Positions 30,926-40,697 of a stretch of 64,000 nt of DNA are shown piece by piece (positions within the stretch are counted from its first letter, which is position 1; every line of letters begins with the position of its first letter). The DNA is from Actinomycetes bacterium (GTDB taxonomy: Bacteria > Actinomycetota > Acidimicrobiia > Acidimicrobiales > RAAP-2). The position numbers and the translations under genes are program-made. The DNA is taken from contig JAJYVS010000002.1 of the NCBI GenBank assembly GCA_021791895.1, positions 1-64,000 of the forward strand, given 5' to 3'. The notes below the pieces were generated by a model, which did not search any database, was not told where the DNA came from, and was given only the letters and a program-made list of their open reading frames with translations.

Positions 30926-32050
30926 GTGCCTCCCGAGAAGCTCCATTGGGCCCACCTGTACGAAGAAGTGGTCACCTCAGGCCTGTGCACCGGGTGCTCG
31001 GCCTGCATCGTGGTGTGCCCCTACGACGTGCTCGAGTACGACGACCAGGACGGTCACTACAAGCCGTTCCACGTCGCCGAGGAGGGTGGGACCGACGACT
31101 GCACCCACGGGGTCAAGGGCTGCACGCTGTGCACTCGGGCCTGCCCCCGATTCCGGGACTGGGAGACCGAGATCGACCACTACCTGTTCGGACGGGACCG
31201 AACCGAAGACGAGGTGTCCGGGATCACCTCCGAGGTCGTGTTGGCCCGGGCCACCGATCCCGACCTGCTCGAGGCCGGCCAGGACGGTGGGTTCGTCTCA
31301 GCCCTGCTCCTCTGGGCCCTCGAGCACGACGAGATCGATGCCGCCCTCGTGTCGGACCTCGAGGGCGACGGCACCAGCTGGCGGGCGGTCCCGGCTGTCG
31401 CCCGCACCAGGGAGGAGATCTTGAAGACTGCGGGCTCTCGCTACACCTACTGCGCCAACCCGATGGCCTACGCAGAGGCGACCGGGAGCGGGGCCGAACG
31501 GCTCGCCCTCGTGGGCATGGGCTGCCAGACGTCGGCCACGGCGGTGATGTCGGCCCGCAAGGCCGGCAAGGTCGCTAGGAGGTTCAGCCTGTCGATCGGG
31601 CTCTTGTGCTCGAAGACCTTCGACGACGCCATCTTCTCCGAGCTCTTCGAGGCTCGCTACAACCTGGCACGCGAGCAGATCAAGAAGATGAACATCAAGG
31701 GCGTCTTCCAGCTTTGGATGCAAGACGGCTCCTATCACGAGGTGCCGCTCAAGGAGGCCCATGGGTGGACCCGCGAGGGCTGCAAAGCCTGCCCGGACTT
31801 CGCGGCCGAGCACGCCGACATCTCGACCGGCGGGATCGGGGCGTTCAACGACTGGACCCTCGTCCTCGTCCGCACCGAACGGGGACGGGAGATCTTCGAC
31901 GCCATGGTCAAAGACGGGGCGGTCGAGCTGCGCCCGATCGACGAAGACCCCGGCGCGGTCTCCCTTCTGCGCCGCCTCTCCACCGTCAGCCGGAAGCGCT
32001 GGCCGACAACCGCGGTCCCGATGCCGGGGCGTATCCCGGTCCGCGCCTAG
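30926..32050 (+). CDS. F420 hydrogenase/dehydrogenase beta-subunit (FrhB)-like protein with ferredoxin-type Cys motifs, GTG start
   Basis: CTGCSACIVVCPYDVLEY, CTLCTRACPRF, DGGFVSALLLWALEHDEIDAALV, GMGCQTSATAVM, GLLCSKTFD, CKACPDFAAEHADISTGGIG. Confidence 0.9.
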   Translation: MPPEKLHWAHLYEEVVTSGLCTGCSACIVVCPYDVLEYDDQDGHYKPFHVAEEGGTDDCTHGVKGCTLCTRACPRFRDWETEIDHYLFGRDRTEDEVSGITSEVVLARATDPDLLEAGQDGGFVSALLLWALEHDEIDAALVSDLEGDGTSWRAVPAVARTREEILKTAGSRYTYCANPMAYAEATGSGAERLALVGMGCQTSATAVMSARKAGKVARRFSLSIGLLCSKTFDDAIFSELFEARYNLAREQIKKMNIKGVFQLWMQDGSYHEVPLKEAHGWTREGCKACPDFAAEHADISTGGIGAFNDWTLVLVRTERGREIFDAMVKDGAVELRPIDEDPGAVSLLRRLSTVSRKRWPTTAVPMPGRIPVRA

Positions 32051-32362
32051 CGGAGCTCGGCGGATCGGTCGGCCAGCGCGGTCGGTTCGATCGGAGCTCG
32101 CGGTGTTGGGGTCCCGCGTCGCCGGTCTCTCACCAGGCTGGGCCCGACGGTACACTCGGCGCATGGGAGCTCCGACGAATCCCCGAGCACCGATTGCGTC
32201 CATGGCCGTGGCGTTCGGCCGGTCGAACGCCGCTGCGAAACCGGGGCCGCGACTGCGTTCCTTTGGCCTGGGGTTCTGTGCGCTGGCGTTGATCGCGCTC
32301 TGGGGCCTTCGAGCTTCTCGGGCTCCGAAGCGACGTAGCCAACCAGAGGACTTGGGTTTCTC

Positions 32363-33055
32363 CTAGCTCCTCTCGGAGGTCAGGGCCCGGGCACGGGCGA
32401 AGACGGCGTCGAACATCTCCTCGGTCAACATCTTGGTGAAGGTGTTGCGCTGGCTCGGGTGGTAGGAGGCGATGATGCTCCGACCGCAAGGCAATGCGAA
32501 CTCTGCCAGGTGGGCGAAGCGCGGCCGGGGTGAGATCCCGAGCACCCGGGCCAGCGAAGCGAGGGCGAACGCGCCGAGAGCCACGAACACCCGCACTTCG
32601 CTCAGCAGTTCGATTTCGGCCTCCAGGTAGGGCTGGCAGGCGTCGCGTTCTTGCGAGCTCGGGTGGTTCTCCGGCGGGGCGCAGCGGACCGATGCCGTCA
32701 CGAAGGCGCCGGAGAGCTCGAGACCGTCGTCTCGGCCGGTGCTGGTGGGCCGGTTGGCGTACCCGGCACGGTAGAGGGCCCGGTAGAGCCACTCGCCCGA
32801 GCGGTCGCCGGTGAACATGCGCCCGGTCCGATTCGCCCCGTGAGCCGCCGGGGCCAGCCCGACGACCACGAGCCGGGCCCCGGCGTCCCCGAAACCGGGA
32901 ACCGGGCGGGCCCAGTACACCTGATCGGCGAAGGCCGCCCGCCGGTCGGCGGCCACCTGCTCCCGCCAGGCCACCAGTCGCGGGCAGCGTCGGCACGCCA
33001 CCACCTGGGCCTCCAACGAGGCCAGGCGGCGGTGGCTCGAGTCGTTCGGGGACAT
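32363..33055 (-). CDS. Uracil-DNA glycosylase, family 5 (UDGb)-like
   Basis: CRRCPRLVAWREQVA, VVVGLAPAAHGANRTGRMFTGD, SYHPSQRNTFT. Confidence 0.92.
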   Translation of the reverse strand: MSPNDSSHRRLASLEAQVVACRRCPRLVAWREQVAADRRAAFADQVYWARPVPGFGDAGARLVVVGLAPAAHGANRTGRMFTGDRSGEWLYRALYRAGYANRPTSTGRDDGLELSGAFVTASVRCAPPENHPSSQERDACQPYLEAEIELLSEVRVFVALGAFALASLARVLGISPRPRFAHLAEFALPCGRSIIASYHPSQRNTFTKMLTEEMFDAVFARARALTSERS

Positions 33056-33079
33056 CCCCGGAGCCTACGATCAGGGGTC

Positions 33080-33787
33080 GTGCCTCCCTCGACCAGGACC
33101 ACCGTCGCCCGAGGAACGCGACCTGGGGCCCGCGGGCGCAGCGGAGCCACCCGACGCCAGCGCCCTGCGACCGTGGTATTCCTGGTCCGCCACGGCCAGA
33201 CCCCGACGACCGGCAAGGTGATGCCGGGACGGGCCCCCGGCCTGCACCTCTCACCCAAAGGGCGCGAGCAGGTCCAGGCAACCGCCGACCGGCTGGCGGC
33301 GGTCTCCCCGCCACCGGCCGCCGTCTACTCGTCACCGATGGAGCGGGCCCGGGAGACCGCGGCGCCGATTGCCCGGGCCCTCGGCCTCCGGGTGCGGACG
33401 CACAGCGGCCTCCTCGACGCGGCGGTCGGCGAGTGGGAAGGCAAGAGCCTCCGGGTGCTCGCCCGCAAGCCCGAGTGGCGCACCGTGCAAGGGTGGCCGA
33501 GCGGGTTCCGCTTCCCGGGCGGGGAGTCCTTCGCCGAGATGCAGACCCGGGTCCTCCAGAGCGTGCTCGACCTCGCCGCAGAGCACCAGGGTGAACGGCT
33601 CGTGTGCGTCTCGCACGCCGATCCGATCCAGATGATCGTGGGCTCGATGGCCGGAATGCCGCTCGACATGTTCCAACGGATCGCCATCTCCCCCGCGTCC
33701 GTCTCGGCGATCGCCATCGGGCCGGGCCGACCGGGCGTGCTCTGTGTCAACTCGACCGGATCCCTCGCCGAGTTGGTTTCGTCATGA
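33080..33787 (+). CDS. Histidine phosphatase (MSMEG_4193-type phosphoglycerate mutase family)
   Basis: VFLVRHGQTPTTGKVMPGRAPGLHLSPKGREQV...SSPMERARETA...CVSHADPIQMIVG. Exact start uncertain. Confidence 0.9.
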   Translation: MPPSTRTTVARGTRPGARGRSGATRRQRPATVVFLVRHGQTPTTGKVMPGRAPGLHLSPKGREQVQATADRLAAVSPPPAAVYSSPMERARETAAPIARALGLRVRTHSGLLDAAVGEWEGKSLRVLARKPEWRTVQGWPSGFRFPGGESFAEMQTRVLQSVLDLAAEHQGERLVCVSHADPIQMIVGSMAGMPLDMFQRIAISPASVSAIAIGPGRPGVLCVNSTGSLAELVSS

Positions 33788-34275
33788 CCGAGTACGACCT
33801 CGAGGCGCCCGACGAGTTCACCGTGGGCACGGTCGGACCGGTGGGCCAGCGGACCTTCCTCATCCAGTGCCGCCAGGGCCGCCAACTGCTCACGCTCAAG
33901 GCCGAGAAGCAGCAGGTCGCCGTGCTGGCCAGCTACCTCGCCCGGATCGTGCGCGAGGTCGGGCGGCCCGGTGCCCTCCCCCGCGAGGTGGTCTTCCGGG
34001 CCGACGAGGAGCCGGCGTGGGTGGTCGGCACCATCGGCGTCTCCTACGACGAAGGGACCGAGAGGATCGTGGTGGTCGCCGAGGAGGTCGGCGACGACGA
34101 GGACACCTCGGTGGCACGGATCTCGATCACGCTCGAGCAGGCGGCGGCCTTCGCCGTCGTCGCCACCGGGCTGGTCGAGGCGGGACGACCGCCGTGCCCG
34201 CTGTGCGGCATGCCTCTTGACCCCTCGGGACACGACTGCCCGCGCACCAACGGGCACCGGCCGCCCAAGACGTGA
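33784..34275 (+). CDS. DUF3090 family protein
   Basis: MTEYDLEAPDEFTVGTVGPVGQRTFLIQCRQGRQLLTLKAEKQQVAVLASYL, C-terminal CPLCGMPLDPSGHDCPRTNGH; overlaps neighbours. Confidence 0.88.
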   Translation: MTEYDLEAPDEFTVGTVGPVGQRTFLIQCRQGRQLLTLKAEKQQVAVLASYLARIVREVGRPGALPREVVFRADEEPAWVVGTIGVSYDEGTERIVVVAEEVGDDEDTSVARISITLEQAAAFAVVATGLVEAGRPPCPLCGMPLDPSGHDCPRTNGHRPPKT

Positions 34276-34997
34276 GCGGGCCGACGGGACCGGGTGACGA
34301 GACCGCCCGCCGAGTGCTGTGCGACGGCGAGGTCACCGTGCACGGGCGGATCGCCGGGAGCTCGAACGTCACCCTGTTCGTCACCTGCGAGCTCGAAGGG
34401 GTCGAGCTGGCCGCGGTCTACAAGCCGGCCCGGGGTGAGCGGCCGCTGTGGGACTTCCCCAACGGCCTCTACCGCCGGGAGGTCGCTGCCTACCTCCTCT
34501 CCGAGGCGATGGGCTGGGGGCTCGTGCCCCTCACCGTCGAGCGCGCCGACGCGCCCATGGGGGTGGGTTCCTTGCAGCGCTTCGTCGACGAGGACGGCGA
34601 GTCCCACTACTTCACCCTGCGCGACGAGGGTCGTTTCACCGAGACCCTCCACCGCATCGCCGTCTTCGACGTGGTGGCGAACAACGCCGACCGCAAGAGC
34701 GGCCACGTGCTTCGTGCCGGGGAACGGCTGTGGGCGATCGACAACGGGCTCTCGTTCCACCGCCAACCCAAGCTGCGCACGGTGATCTGGGACTTCGCCG
34801 GAGACCCGCTCACCGAGGACGAGGCTGAGGTGCTCCGACACCTCGTCACCGGCCGCCTCCCCGAGGAGCTCGACGAGCTCTTGGAGCCGGTCGAGCTCGC
34901 GGCCATGTGCCAGCGGGCCTCCCGGTTGCTCGACGAGGGGCGGCTGCCGGCCCCCGGCGACGACGACTGGCGCCCCTACCCCTGGCCGCTCGTCTGA
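34272..34997 (+). CDS. SCO1664-family (PI3/4-kinase-like) protein
   Basis: VYKPARGERPLWDFPNGLYRREVAAYLLSEAMGWGLVPLT, DVVANNADRKSGHVLR, WAIDNGLSFH. Confidence 0.88.
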   Translation: MSGPTGPGDETARRVLCDGEVTVHGRIAGSSNVTLFVTCELEGVELAAVYKPARGERPLWDFPNGLYRREVAAYLLSEAMGWGLVPLTVERADAPMGVGSLQRFVDEDGESHYFTLRDEGRFTETLHRIAVFDVVANNADRKSGHVLRAGERLWAIDNGLSFHRQPKLRTVIWDFAGDPLTEDEAEVLRHLVTGRLPEELDELLEPVELAAMCQRASRLLDEGRLPAPGDDDWRPYPWPLV

Positions 34998-36178
34998 GGG
35001 CTGAGCGACACTCCGAGATCGGCTCGGATCGCGCCCTCGACCGCCACTGACAGCACCTGGGCCCCGCCTGGCGTGATGTGGGTGCCGTCGGGCTCCCGCA
35101 CGTTCACCTCCTGTCCGTTCTCCACCAGGTACGGGGTGAACTGACCGCTCGGCGTGCCGAGCACCGTCCAAGACGAGACGTAGTCGACGTTGGGGTTCTT
35201 CGCCGCCGCCTGCTGGAACAGCCCGTCGATCCGCTGCATGGCGGCGGACAGCCCCGGGGCCTGCATCGGCGGCATCCCGACCCACAACACCCGGGCCCCC
35301 TGGGCGGTCGCCTCGTCCATGAACGCGAGGACCCGGGAGCGGTAGATGCCGTCCCACGCGCTGGTCCCGAAGGGCACGTCGGGCGGCCCGGGGAAGTCCT
35401 GGGCGTCGTTGGCCCCCATCATCACCACGACGACCTGGGGCGTGTACCTGGCCAGGTCGGTGGCCAGCTCGGCCGGCCAGTTGTAGTAGTCGGGCCGGGT
35501 CAGCCCGGTGGACACCTGCCCGTCCAAGGTGGCCTGGACCACGCCCGTCTGGTCGAGGTCGTTGACCAACACGTCGCCGAGGTCGATGCCGAGCGAGTCC
35601 CCCACGACCAGTACCCGGAGGGGATCGGTGGCGGTCGGGTGCCGGTTGAGCGGGGGCAAGGTGGTGGTGGTGGTGGTCACGGCGGTCTTGCCCGGGCCGC
35701 CCGACTTCGAGAATCGGGACCTCGGCGGGAGCGCAACGGCCGACCCGTTCCCCGGGCGGTTGCCATGACGGCCGATGATCCCGTCGCCCACCGACACGAC
35801 GTGGGAGAGCCCGAGGTCCCGGCTGAGGGTGGCGATCGGACCGAGGATGTCGAGCGAGACGGTGCGGCGGGTCCCGATCGGGGACACCTGCGCGTTGTGC
35901 TGCAGCGTCGGGGCGTCGAGCACGAGCCAGATGGCGAACCCGGCCAGACACACCCCGAGGACCCTGGTCCACCCGGCCCGGCCGGGTTCGCCGTCCTCTG
36001 GCGGGCTCGGGGGCCGGCTCGGCGTCGCCGGGGTGACCGCCCGGTGCCACAGTCGGACCACGGCGCCGACAACCCCGGGCCGTCCCGACGCAGCGGGACC
36101 CCGCTCGGCGCGGGCCCGGCCCCTCGCCCGGTGGGTGGCACCCGGGCCCGACCGGTCCATCGCCTCTGGCCCGGCCAT
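34976..36178 (-). CDS. SGNH/GDSL-type hydrolase (DUF459-like), membrane anchored
   Basis: TM segment VLGVCLAGFAIWLVLDA, RVLVVGDSLGIDLGDVL, VVVVMMGANDAQDF, EPDGTHITPGGAQVLS. Confidence 0.87.
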   Translation of the reverse strand: MAGPEAMDRSGPGATHRARGRARAERGPAASGRPGVVGAVVRLWHRAVTPATPSRPPSPPEDGEPGRAGWTRVLGVCLAGFAIWLVLDAPTLQHNAQVSPIGTRRTVSLDILGPIATLSRDLGLSHVVSVGDGIIGRHGNRPGNGSAVALPPRSRFSKSGGPGKTAVTTTTTTLPPLNRHPTATDPLRVLVVGDSLGIDLGDVLVNDLDQTGVVQATLDGQVSTGLTRPDYYNWPAELATDLARYTPQVVVVMMGANDAQDFPGPPDVPFGTSAWDGIYRSRVLAFMDEATAQGARVLWVGMPPMQAPGLSAAMQRIDGLFQQAAAKNPNVDYVSSWTVLGTPSGQFTPYLVENGQEVNVREPDGTHITPGGAQVLSVAVEGAIRADLGVSLSPQTSGQG

Positions 36179-37608
36179 CAGAACCGGTAGTAGATGAACG
36201 GGGCGACCCCGCTCGGGCCGAGGGTGGTGATGCCGAGGAGCACCACGCCGAGCGCACCCGCCTGCACCAGGGCCCGCTGCTCGGAGAACACCCGCTGGAC
36301 CCGGCCAAGGACGTCGGGCGGGACGAACTGGGCCGCGAGCACGCCGGCGATGACGAGGACGAGCAGGGGCGTGACGAGCGTCGGGGTGACGCCCCACCCG
36401 GTGACGAGCCGGGAGAGGATCGCCCAGGCGTTCGAGAACGACGCCGCGTTGAAGAACACCCAGCCGAGGCACACGAACTGGAAGGTCCAGAAGCGCTGCC
36501 GGGCCACCCGCCACGGGCCCTCAGCGACCGCCGGCAGGCCCCGGGCGACCCGGGAGCGCCGGCGCAGATGGCCGACGGACTGGCCGCCGCCGTGCAGCGC
36601 CCCCCAGATGATGAAAGTCCAGTTGGCGCCGTGCCAGAGCCCGCCGAGGACCATGGTGAGCATGATGTTGCGGACGACGAACGCGTCCGACCCCCGGTTG
36701 CCACCGAGGGGGATGTAGAGGTAGTCGCGCAACCACCGGGACAGAGTGATGTGCCACCGGCGCCAGAAGTCCTGCAGGTTGCGGGCCGTGTACGGCGCGT
36801 CGAAGTTGATCGGGAAGCGCACCCCGAGTAGGAGTGCGAGACCGATCGCGATGTCGGTGTAGCCGCTGAAGTCGCAGTAGATCTGCACCGCGTAGCCCCA
36901 GGCGCCGAAGATCACCTCGAGGCCCGAATGGGCGTTCGGGGCAGTGAACACCGGCTGGACGATCGCCGAGGACACGTACGAGGAGATGACGACCTTCTTG
37001 AACAGGCCGGCCATGATCATCCAGATGGCCCGGGAGAAGTCGACCTCGGCCGCGTTCTTGCGCCGGCGGATCTGGGGCAAGAGCTCCTCCCCCCGGACGA
37101 TCGGACCGGCGATCAGATGGGGGAAGAAGCACAGGTAGGTGGCGAGGTCGACCGGCCTCGCCACCGGGAGCCGGCCCCCGTAGACGTCGACCACGTAACT
37201 GATCGCCATGAAAGTGAAGAACGAGATGGCGACGGGGAGCGTCGGCTCCACCAACGGGATCAGCCGTCCAACCCCGAGGCCGTGCAGGACGTTGTCGACG
37301 TTGACGGCGAAGAACCCGTAGTACTTGAAGTACCCGAGCAGGCCGAGCAGGCCGATCAGCGAGAGGATCAACCAGGTCTTGGCGGCGCGGGGTGACTCGG
37401 CTCGACGGGACGCGCCGCGTGCGCCGAGGTGGGCGATGACCGTCGAGGCCAAGAGGAGGAATACGAAGTGCCAGTCCCACCAGCTGTAGAAGAGGTAGCT
37501 GAGGGCGATGATGGCCAGCTTCCACGGCGTCGGGTACGGGTTGAGCAGCCAGCTCGCCACGAAGGCGACGAGGAAGAAGATCGCGAAGTCGATGGTCGGG
37601 AAGAGCAT
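36178..37608 (-). CDS. MBOAT-family O-acyltransferase (AlgI-like)
   Basis: 476 aa: [99 protein letters not shown]. Confidence 0.95.
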   Translation of the reverse strand: MLFPTIDFAIFFLVAFVASWLLNPYPTPWKLAIIALSYLFYSWWDWHFVFLLLASTVIAHLGARGASRRAESPRAAKTWLILSLIGLLGLLGYFKYYGFFAVNVDNVLHGLGVGRLIPLVEPTLPVAISFFTFMAISYVVDVYGGRLPVARPVDLATYLCFFPHLIAGPIVRGEELLPQIRRRKNAAEVDFSRAIWMIMAGLFKKVVISSYVSSAIVQPVFTAPNAHSGLEVIFGAWGYAVQIYCDFSGYTDIAIGLALLLGVRFPINFDAPYTARNLQDFWRRWHITLSRWLRDYLYIPLGGNRGSDAFVVRNIMLTMVLGGLWHGANWTFIIWGALHGGGQSVGHLRRRSRVARGLPAVAEGPWRVARQRFWTFQFVCLGWVFFNAASFSNAWAILSRLVTGWGVTPTLVTPLLVLVIAGVLAAQFVPPDVLGRVQRVFSEQRALVQAGALGVVLLGITTLGPSGVAPFIYYRF

Positions 37609-37730
37609 GGGCGCGACGCTTGGGCGAGCGTACTTCCGACCCCGCCTGTTGATCGGGGCGCGATCAGCTCAGAGCGACGAGGGGTGACCGCCCCGTGGCC
37701 GGGGTGGACCCGACCGAGGGACCCGAGAGC

Positions 37731-38693
37731 TCAGCGGCTCTTCAACGCCTCGATCAGGGCCGGCAGCACCTTGTGCACGTCGCCGACGATGCCGAGGTCG
37801 GCGACCGAGAAGATCGGTGCGTCCTGGTCCTTGTTGACCGCGACGATGTGCTTGGACCCTTTCATGCCCACCAGGTGCTGCGTGGCGCCCGAGATGCCGC
37901 AGGCGAGGTAGAGGTTCGGCTTGACGGTCTTGCCGGTCTGGCCGACCTGACGGGCGTAGGGGACCCATCCGGCGTCCACGATGGCCCGGCTGGCCCCCGG
38001 CGCGCCGTTGAGCAGCTTGGCCAGCTGCTCGATCAGCTCGTAGCTGTCGGCCGAGCCGAGCCCCCGGCCGCCGGAGACGACGACGCCGGCCTCGTCGAGC
38101 TTGGGTCCACTGCGCTCCTCCACGTGGCGGGAGACGACCCGGGCGGCCGCGGTCGGCCCCGCCTCGGGCGCGGCCGTCTGGACCACCTCGGCGGGGCCAC
38201 CGCCGGCGGATTCGGCGGCGAAGGACTTCGCCCGGACCACGTAGAGGAAGGGGCCCTCGCCGGTGAACCGGGCGGTCGCGGTCTGGGAGCCTCCGAACAA
38301 GGAGTGCTGCGTGCTCAGGCCGTCGTCGCTCATCCCGACGATGTTGGTGATGACCGGGCGGTCCAGCTTGACCGACAGTCGCCCGGCCACGTCCCGTCCG
38401 TCGTAGCTGGCCGGGAAGAGGATGGCGTCGGGCCGTTCACCCCCCTCGACGAGGGCGGCCATGGCGCTCGCGACGGGGGCGCCGGGCAGGGCCTCGCCGG
38501 TGTCGCCGAGGTCGTAGACCTTGGTCGCGCCGTACTCGCCGAGGACCGCGGCGTGCTCGGCGGCACCGCCGCCCCAGGCCACGGCGGTGACGCTGGCGCC
38601 GATGGTTCGTGCCTTGGTCAGGAGTTCCAAGGAGAGCGAGGTGGGCCCGGCCTCACCGGTTTCGGCCAGCACCCAGACGTTGTCGAGCGCCAT
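37731..38693 (-). CDS. etfA: Electron transfer flavoprotein alpha subunit
   Basis: [73 protein letters not shown]. Confidence 0.96.
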   Translation of the reverse strand: MALDNVWVLAETGEAGPTSLSLELLTKARTIGASVTAVAWGGGAAEHAAVLGEYGATKVYDLGDTGEALPGAPVASAMAALVEGGERPDAILFPASYDGRDVAGRLSVKLDRPVITNIVGMSDDGLSTQHSLFGGSQTATARFTGEGPFLYVVRAKSFAAESAGGGPAEVVQTAAPEAGPTAAARVVSRHVEERSGPKLDEAGVVVSGGRGLGSADSYELIEQLAKLLNGAPGASRAIVDAGWVPYARQVGQTGKTVKPNLYLACGISGATQHLVGMKGSKHIVAVNKDQDAPIFSVADLGIVGDVHKVLPALIEALKSR

Positions 38694-39469
38694 CAGATGA
38701 CCTTCAGTTCTTCGAGAAAGGCGAGAATCCGCTCGGCCCCGTTGCCCTCGTCGACGACGATCTCGCCGCCCTCGCGGGCCTCGGCGTCGGCGACGTCGGT
38801 GACCTCCTGTCGGGCACCGGCCGAGCCCACCTGACCCCCCTCGATCCCGAGGTCGGCCACGGCGAGCACGTCGACCGGCTTGGACTTGGCCGCCATGATC
38901 CCCTTGAACGACGGATACCGGGGCTCGACCACCCCGGCGGTCACGCTCACCACCGCCGGGAGCGGGCACTCGACCTCGTCGAAGCCGGCCTCGGTCTGGC
39001 GCTCGACCCGCACCGTCGACCCGTCGACGGCGATCTTCTTGGCGAAGGTGACCGACGGCAGGCCGAGCAGCTCGGCGATCTGGGCCGGGATCGTCCCGGT
39101 GTACCCGTCGGTCGACTCGGTGGCCGTGAGGACCAGGTCGGGCTCCGCCCGGGAGATGGCCGCCGCCAGCACCTTGGCCGTCCCCAACGAGTCGGTCCCC
39201 GAGAGGGCGTCGTCGCTCACGAGGATGGCCCGGGCCGCCCCCATCGCGAGGGCGGTGCGCAGGCCCGAGGTCTCCCCGCCGGGGGCCATGGACACCAGGA
39301 TCACCTCGTCCCCGTCCCCACTGGCCAGTTGGAGACCCATCTCGACCCCGTAGGAATCGGAGTCGTCCAGGATCAGCTTGCCCGATCGGTCCAGGTTGTG
39401 GGTGACCGGGTCCAGCGCCGACGGCGCGGCAGGATCAGGGATCTGTTTGACGCAGACAACGACGTTCAT
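38693..39469 (-). CDS. etfB: Electron transfer flavoprotein beta subunit
   Basis: MNVVVCVKQIPDPAAPSALDP..., DSYGVEMGLQLA, TATESTDGYTGTIPAQIAELLGLPSVTFA. Confidence 0.96.
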   Translation of the reverse strand: MNVVVCVKQIPDPAAPSALDPVTHNLDRSGKLILDDSDSYGVEMGLQLASGDGDEVILVSMAPGGETSGLRTALAMGAARAILVSDDALSGTDSLGTAKVLAAAISRAEPDLVLTATESTDGYTGTIPAQIAELLGLPSVTFAKKIAVDGSTVRVERQTEAGFDEVECPLPAVVSVTAGVVEPRYPSFKGIMAAKSKPVDVLAVADLGIEGGQVGSAGARQEVTDVADAEAREGGEIVVDEGNGAERILAFLEELKVI

Positions 39470-39485
39470 CACCGGCCATTGTTCA

Positions 39486-40214
39486 TTACCCGGGCAAGCT
39501 CTCGCCATTCCTCGGCCGCCGCCCCTCGGCCCGCTCGGCCGCCATGGCCAAGGCGGCGGTGAGCCGGTCGGTGATGATGGTGTCCACCCCGGCGTCGAAC
39601 ATGGCCGCCAGGTCGGGGTCCAGGTTGGGGGTCCAGACGTTGACCGCCATCCCGGCCTGGTGGCAACGGGCCACGAAATCCCCTTTCACCAGGGAGAAGT
39701 ACGGATGGATGGCCTGGTAGCGGCGGTCCAGCGCGCTGGCCAGTACGCCACCCAGGTCGACCGCGCTGCCGAGCAGCCACCCGATGGGAAGCGCCGGCTC
39801 GGCGGCCCGCACGGCCTCGATGGTCGGGGCGTCGAAGGAGGAGACGATGACCCCATCGACCCGGTCCTGCTCGGTGAGTTCGGCGGCCACCGCCCGGGCC
39901 AGAGACCCGCTCGGGTCATAGCCGGGGTCGCCCGGCCAGTTCTTGACCTCGACGTTCATCGCCATGCCCTCGCAGGCCGAGATCGCCGCGCCGAGCAGGG
40001 GCACGTGGGGGGGCAGCTCGGCGAGCTCGGTCTCGTGGACCAACCCGACGCCGGGCACCTCGGCGTCGTGGTGAATGACGAGGGCGCCGTCGGCGGTGCG
40101 ACGGACGTCGAACTCGACGCCGTCCGCTCCCAACCGACGGGCCTCCACGAAGGCCTCGACCGTGTTCTCCACGAAGCCCTCGGTGCAGCCCCGGTGGCCG
40201 AAGACGAGGCTCAT
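39486..40214 (-). CDS. Glycerophosphodiester phosphodiesterase
   Basis: FGHRGCTEGFVENTVEAFVEARRLGADGVEFDVRRTADGALVIHHDAEV, NVWTPN, GVDTIITDR. Confidence 0.93.
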   Translation of the reverse strand: MSLVFGHRGCTEGFVENTVEAFVEARRLGADGVEFDVRRTADGALVIHHDAEVPGVGLVHETELAELPPHVPLLGAAISACEGMAMNVEVKNWPGDPGYDPSGSLARAVAAELTEQDRVDGVIVSSFDAPTIEAVRAAEPALPIGWLLGSAVDLGGVLASALDRRYQAIHPYFSLVKGDFVARCHQAGMAVNVWTPNLDPDLAAMFDAGVDTIITDRLTAALAMAAERAEGRRPRNGESLPG

Positions 40215-40362
40215 GACCCTCCTCCCACCCGCATCGGCCCCTCCTAGCACAGCATTCGCCTCGCCGGGACGAAACACCGCCAAAACCCTCTTGTCATCGA
40301 GCGTTCACGTCGATAACCTTCTCGTGCCCCGTTTCTCTTGTGGGTGTTGTCACCGCCGGGAC

Positions 40363-40380
40363 TTGTGAATTTGATCACAA
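40363..40380. promoter_or_regulatory. CRP-type inverted repeat TTGTGA-N6-TCACAA
   Basis: TTGTGAATTTGATCACAA, 20 bp upstream of the whiB ATG. A second partial match TGTGG-GTGTTG-TCACC lies at 40339-40354. Confidence 0.65.
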
Positions 40381-40399
40381 ACGGGTGGAGGACCTGGTC

Positions 40400-40690
40400 A
40401 TGGCGCTGATGTGGAACCGCACCGTCGATTGGGATGCGGACGACTGGCGACAGTTCGCTGCCTGCAAGGACACGGTGCCTGATCTGTTCTTCCCCATCGG
40501 CACCACCGGACCCGCCGTTGACCAGATCGATGCGGCCAAGCGGGTCTGCGGCGGCTGCACCGTCCAGGAGCCCTGCCTCAACTTCGCCCTCGCGACCAAC
40601 CAGGAGTCCGGGGTCTGGGGCGGCACCTCCGAGGAGGAGCGCCGCAAGCTGCGCAAGGCCTGGCTGGCGGCCCGGCGTCGGGCCGGCTGA
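40400..40690 (+). CDS. WhiB-family Fe-S transcriptional regulator
   Basis: WRQFAACKDTVPDLFFP...AKRVCGGCTVQEPCLNFAL...GVWGGTSEEERRKLRK: four-Cys pattern plus G(V/I)WGG. Confidence 0.95.
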   Translation: MALMWNRTVDWDADDWRQFAACKDTVPDLFFPIGTTGPAVDQIDAAKRVCGGCTVQEPCLNFALATNQESGVWGGTSEEERRKLRKAWLAARRRAG

Positions 40691-40697
40691 ACCCCGC

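Noticed and set aside
32163-32366. Possible 67-aa small membrane protein MGAPTNPRAPIASMAVAFGRSN...GFCALALIALWGLRASRAPK...
   Set aside because: Weak RBS, only one hydrophobic stretch, no family recognised; not enough support.
35660-35685. GGTGGTGGTGGT microsatellite-like run
   Set aside because: Encodes a poly-Thr linker (TAVTTTTTTLPP) in the SGNH protein; ordinary linker, no evidence of phase variation.
34044-36704. 886-aa minus-strand ORF overlapping DUF3090, SCO1664, SGNH and MBOAT
   Set aside because: Arg/Gly/Pro-rich shadow frame of confident genes, no recognisable motif.
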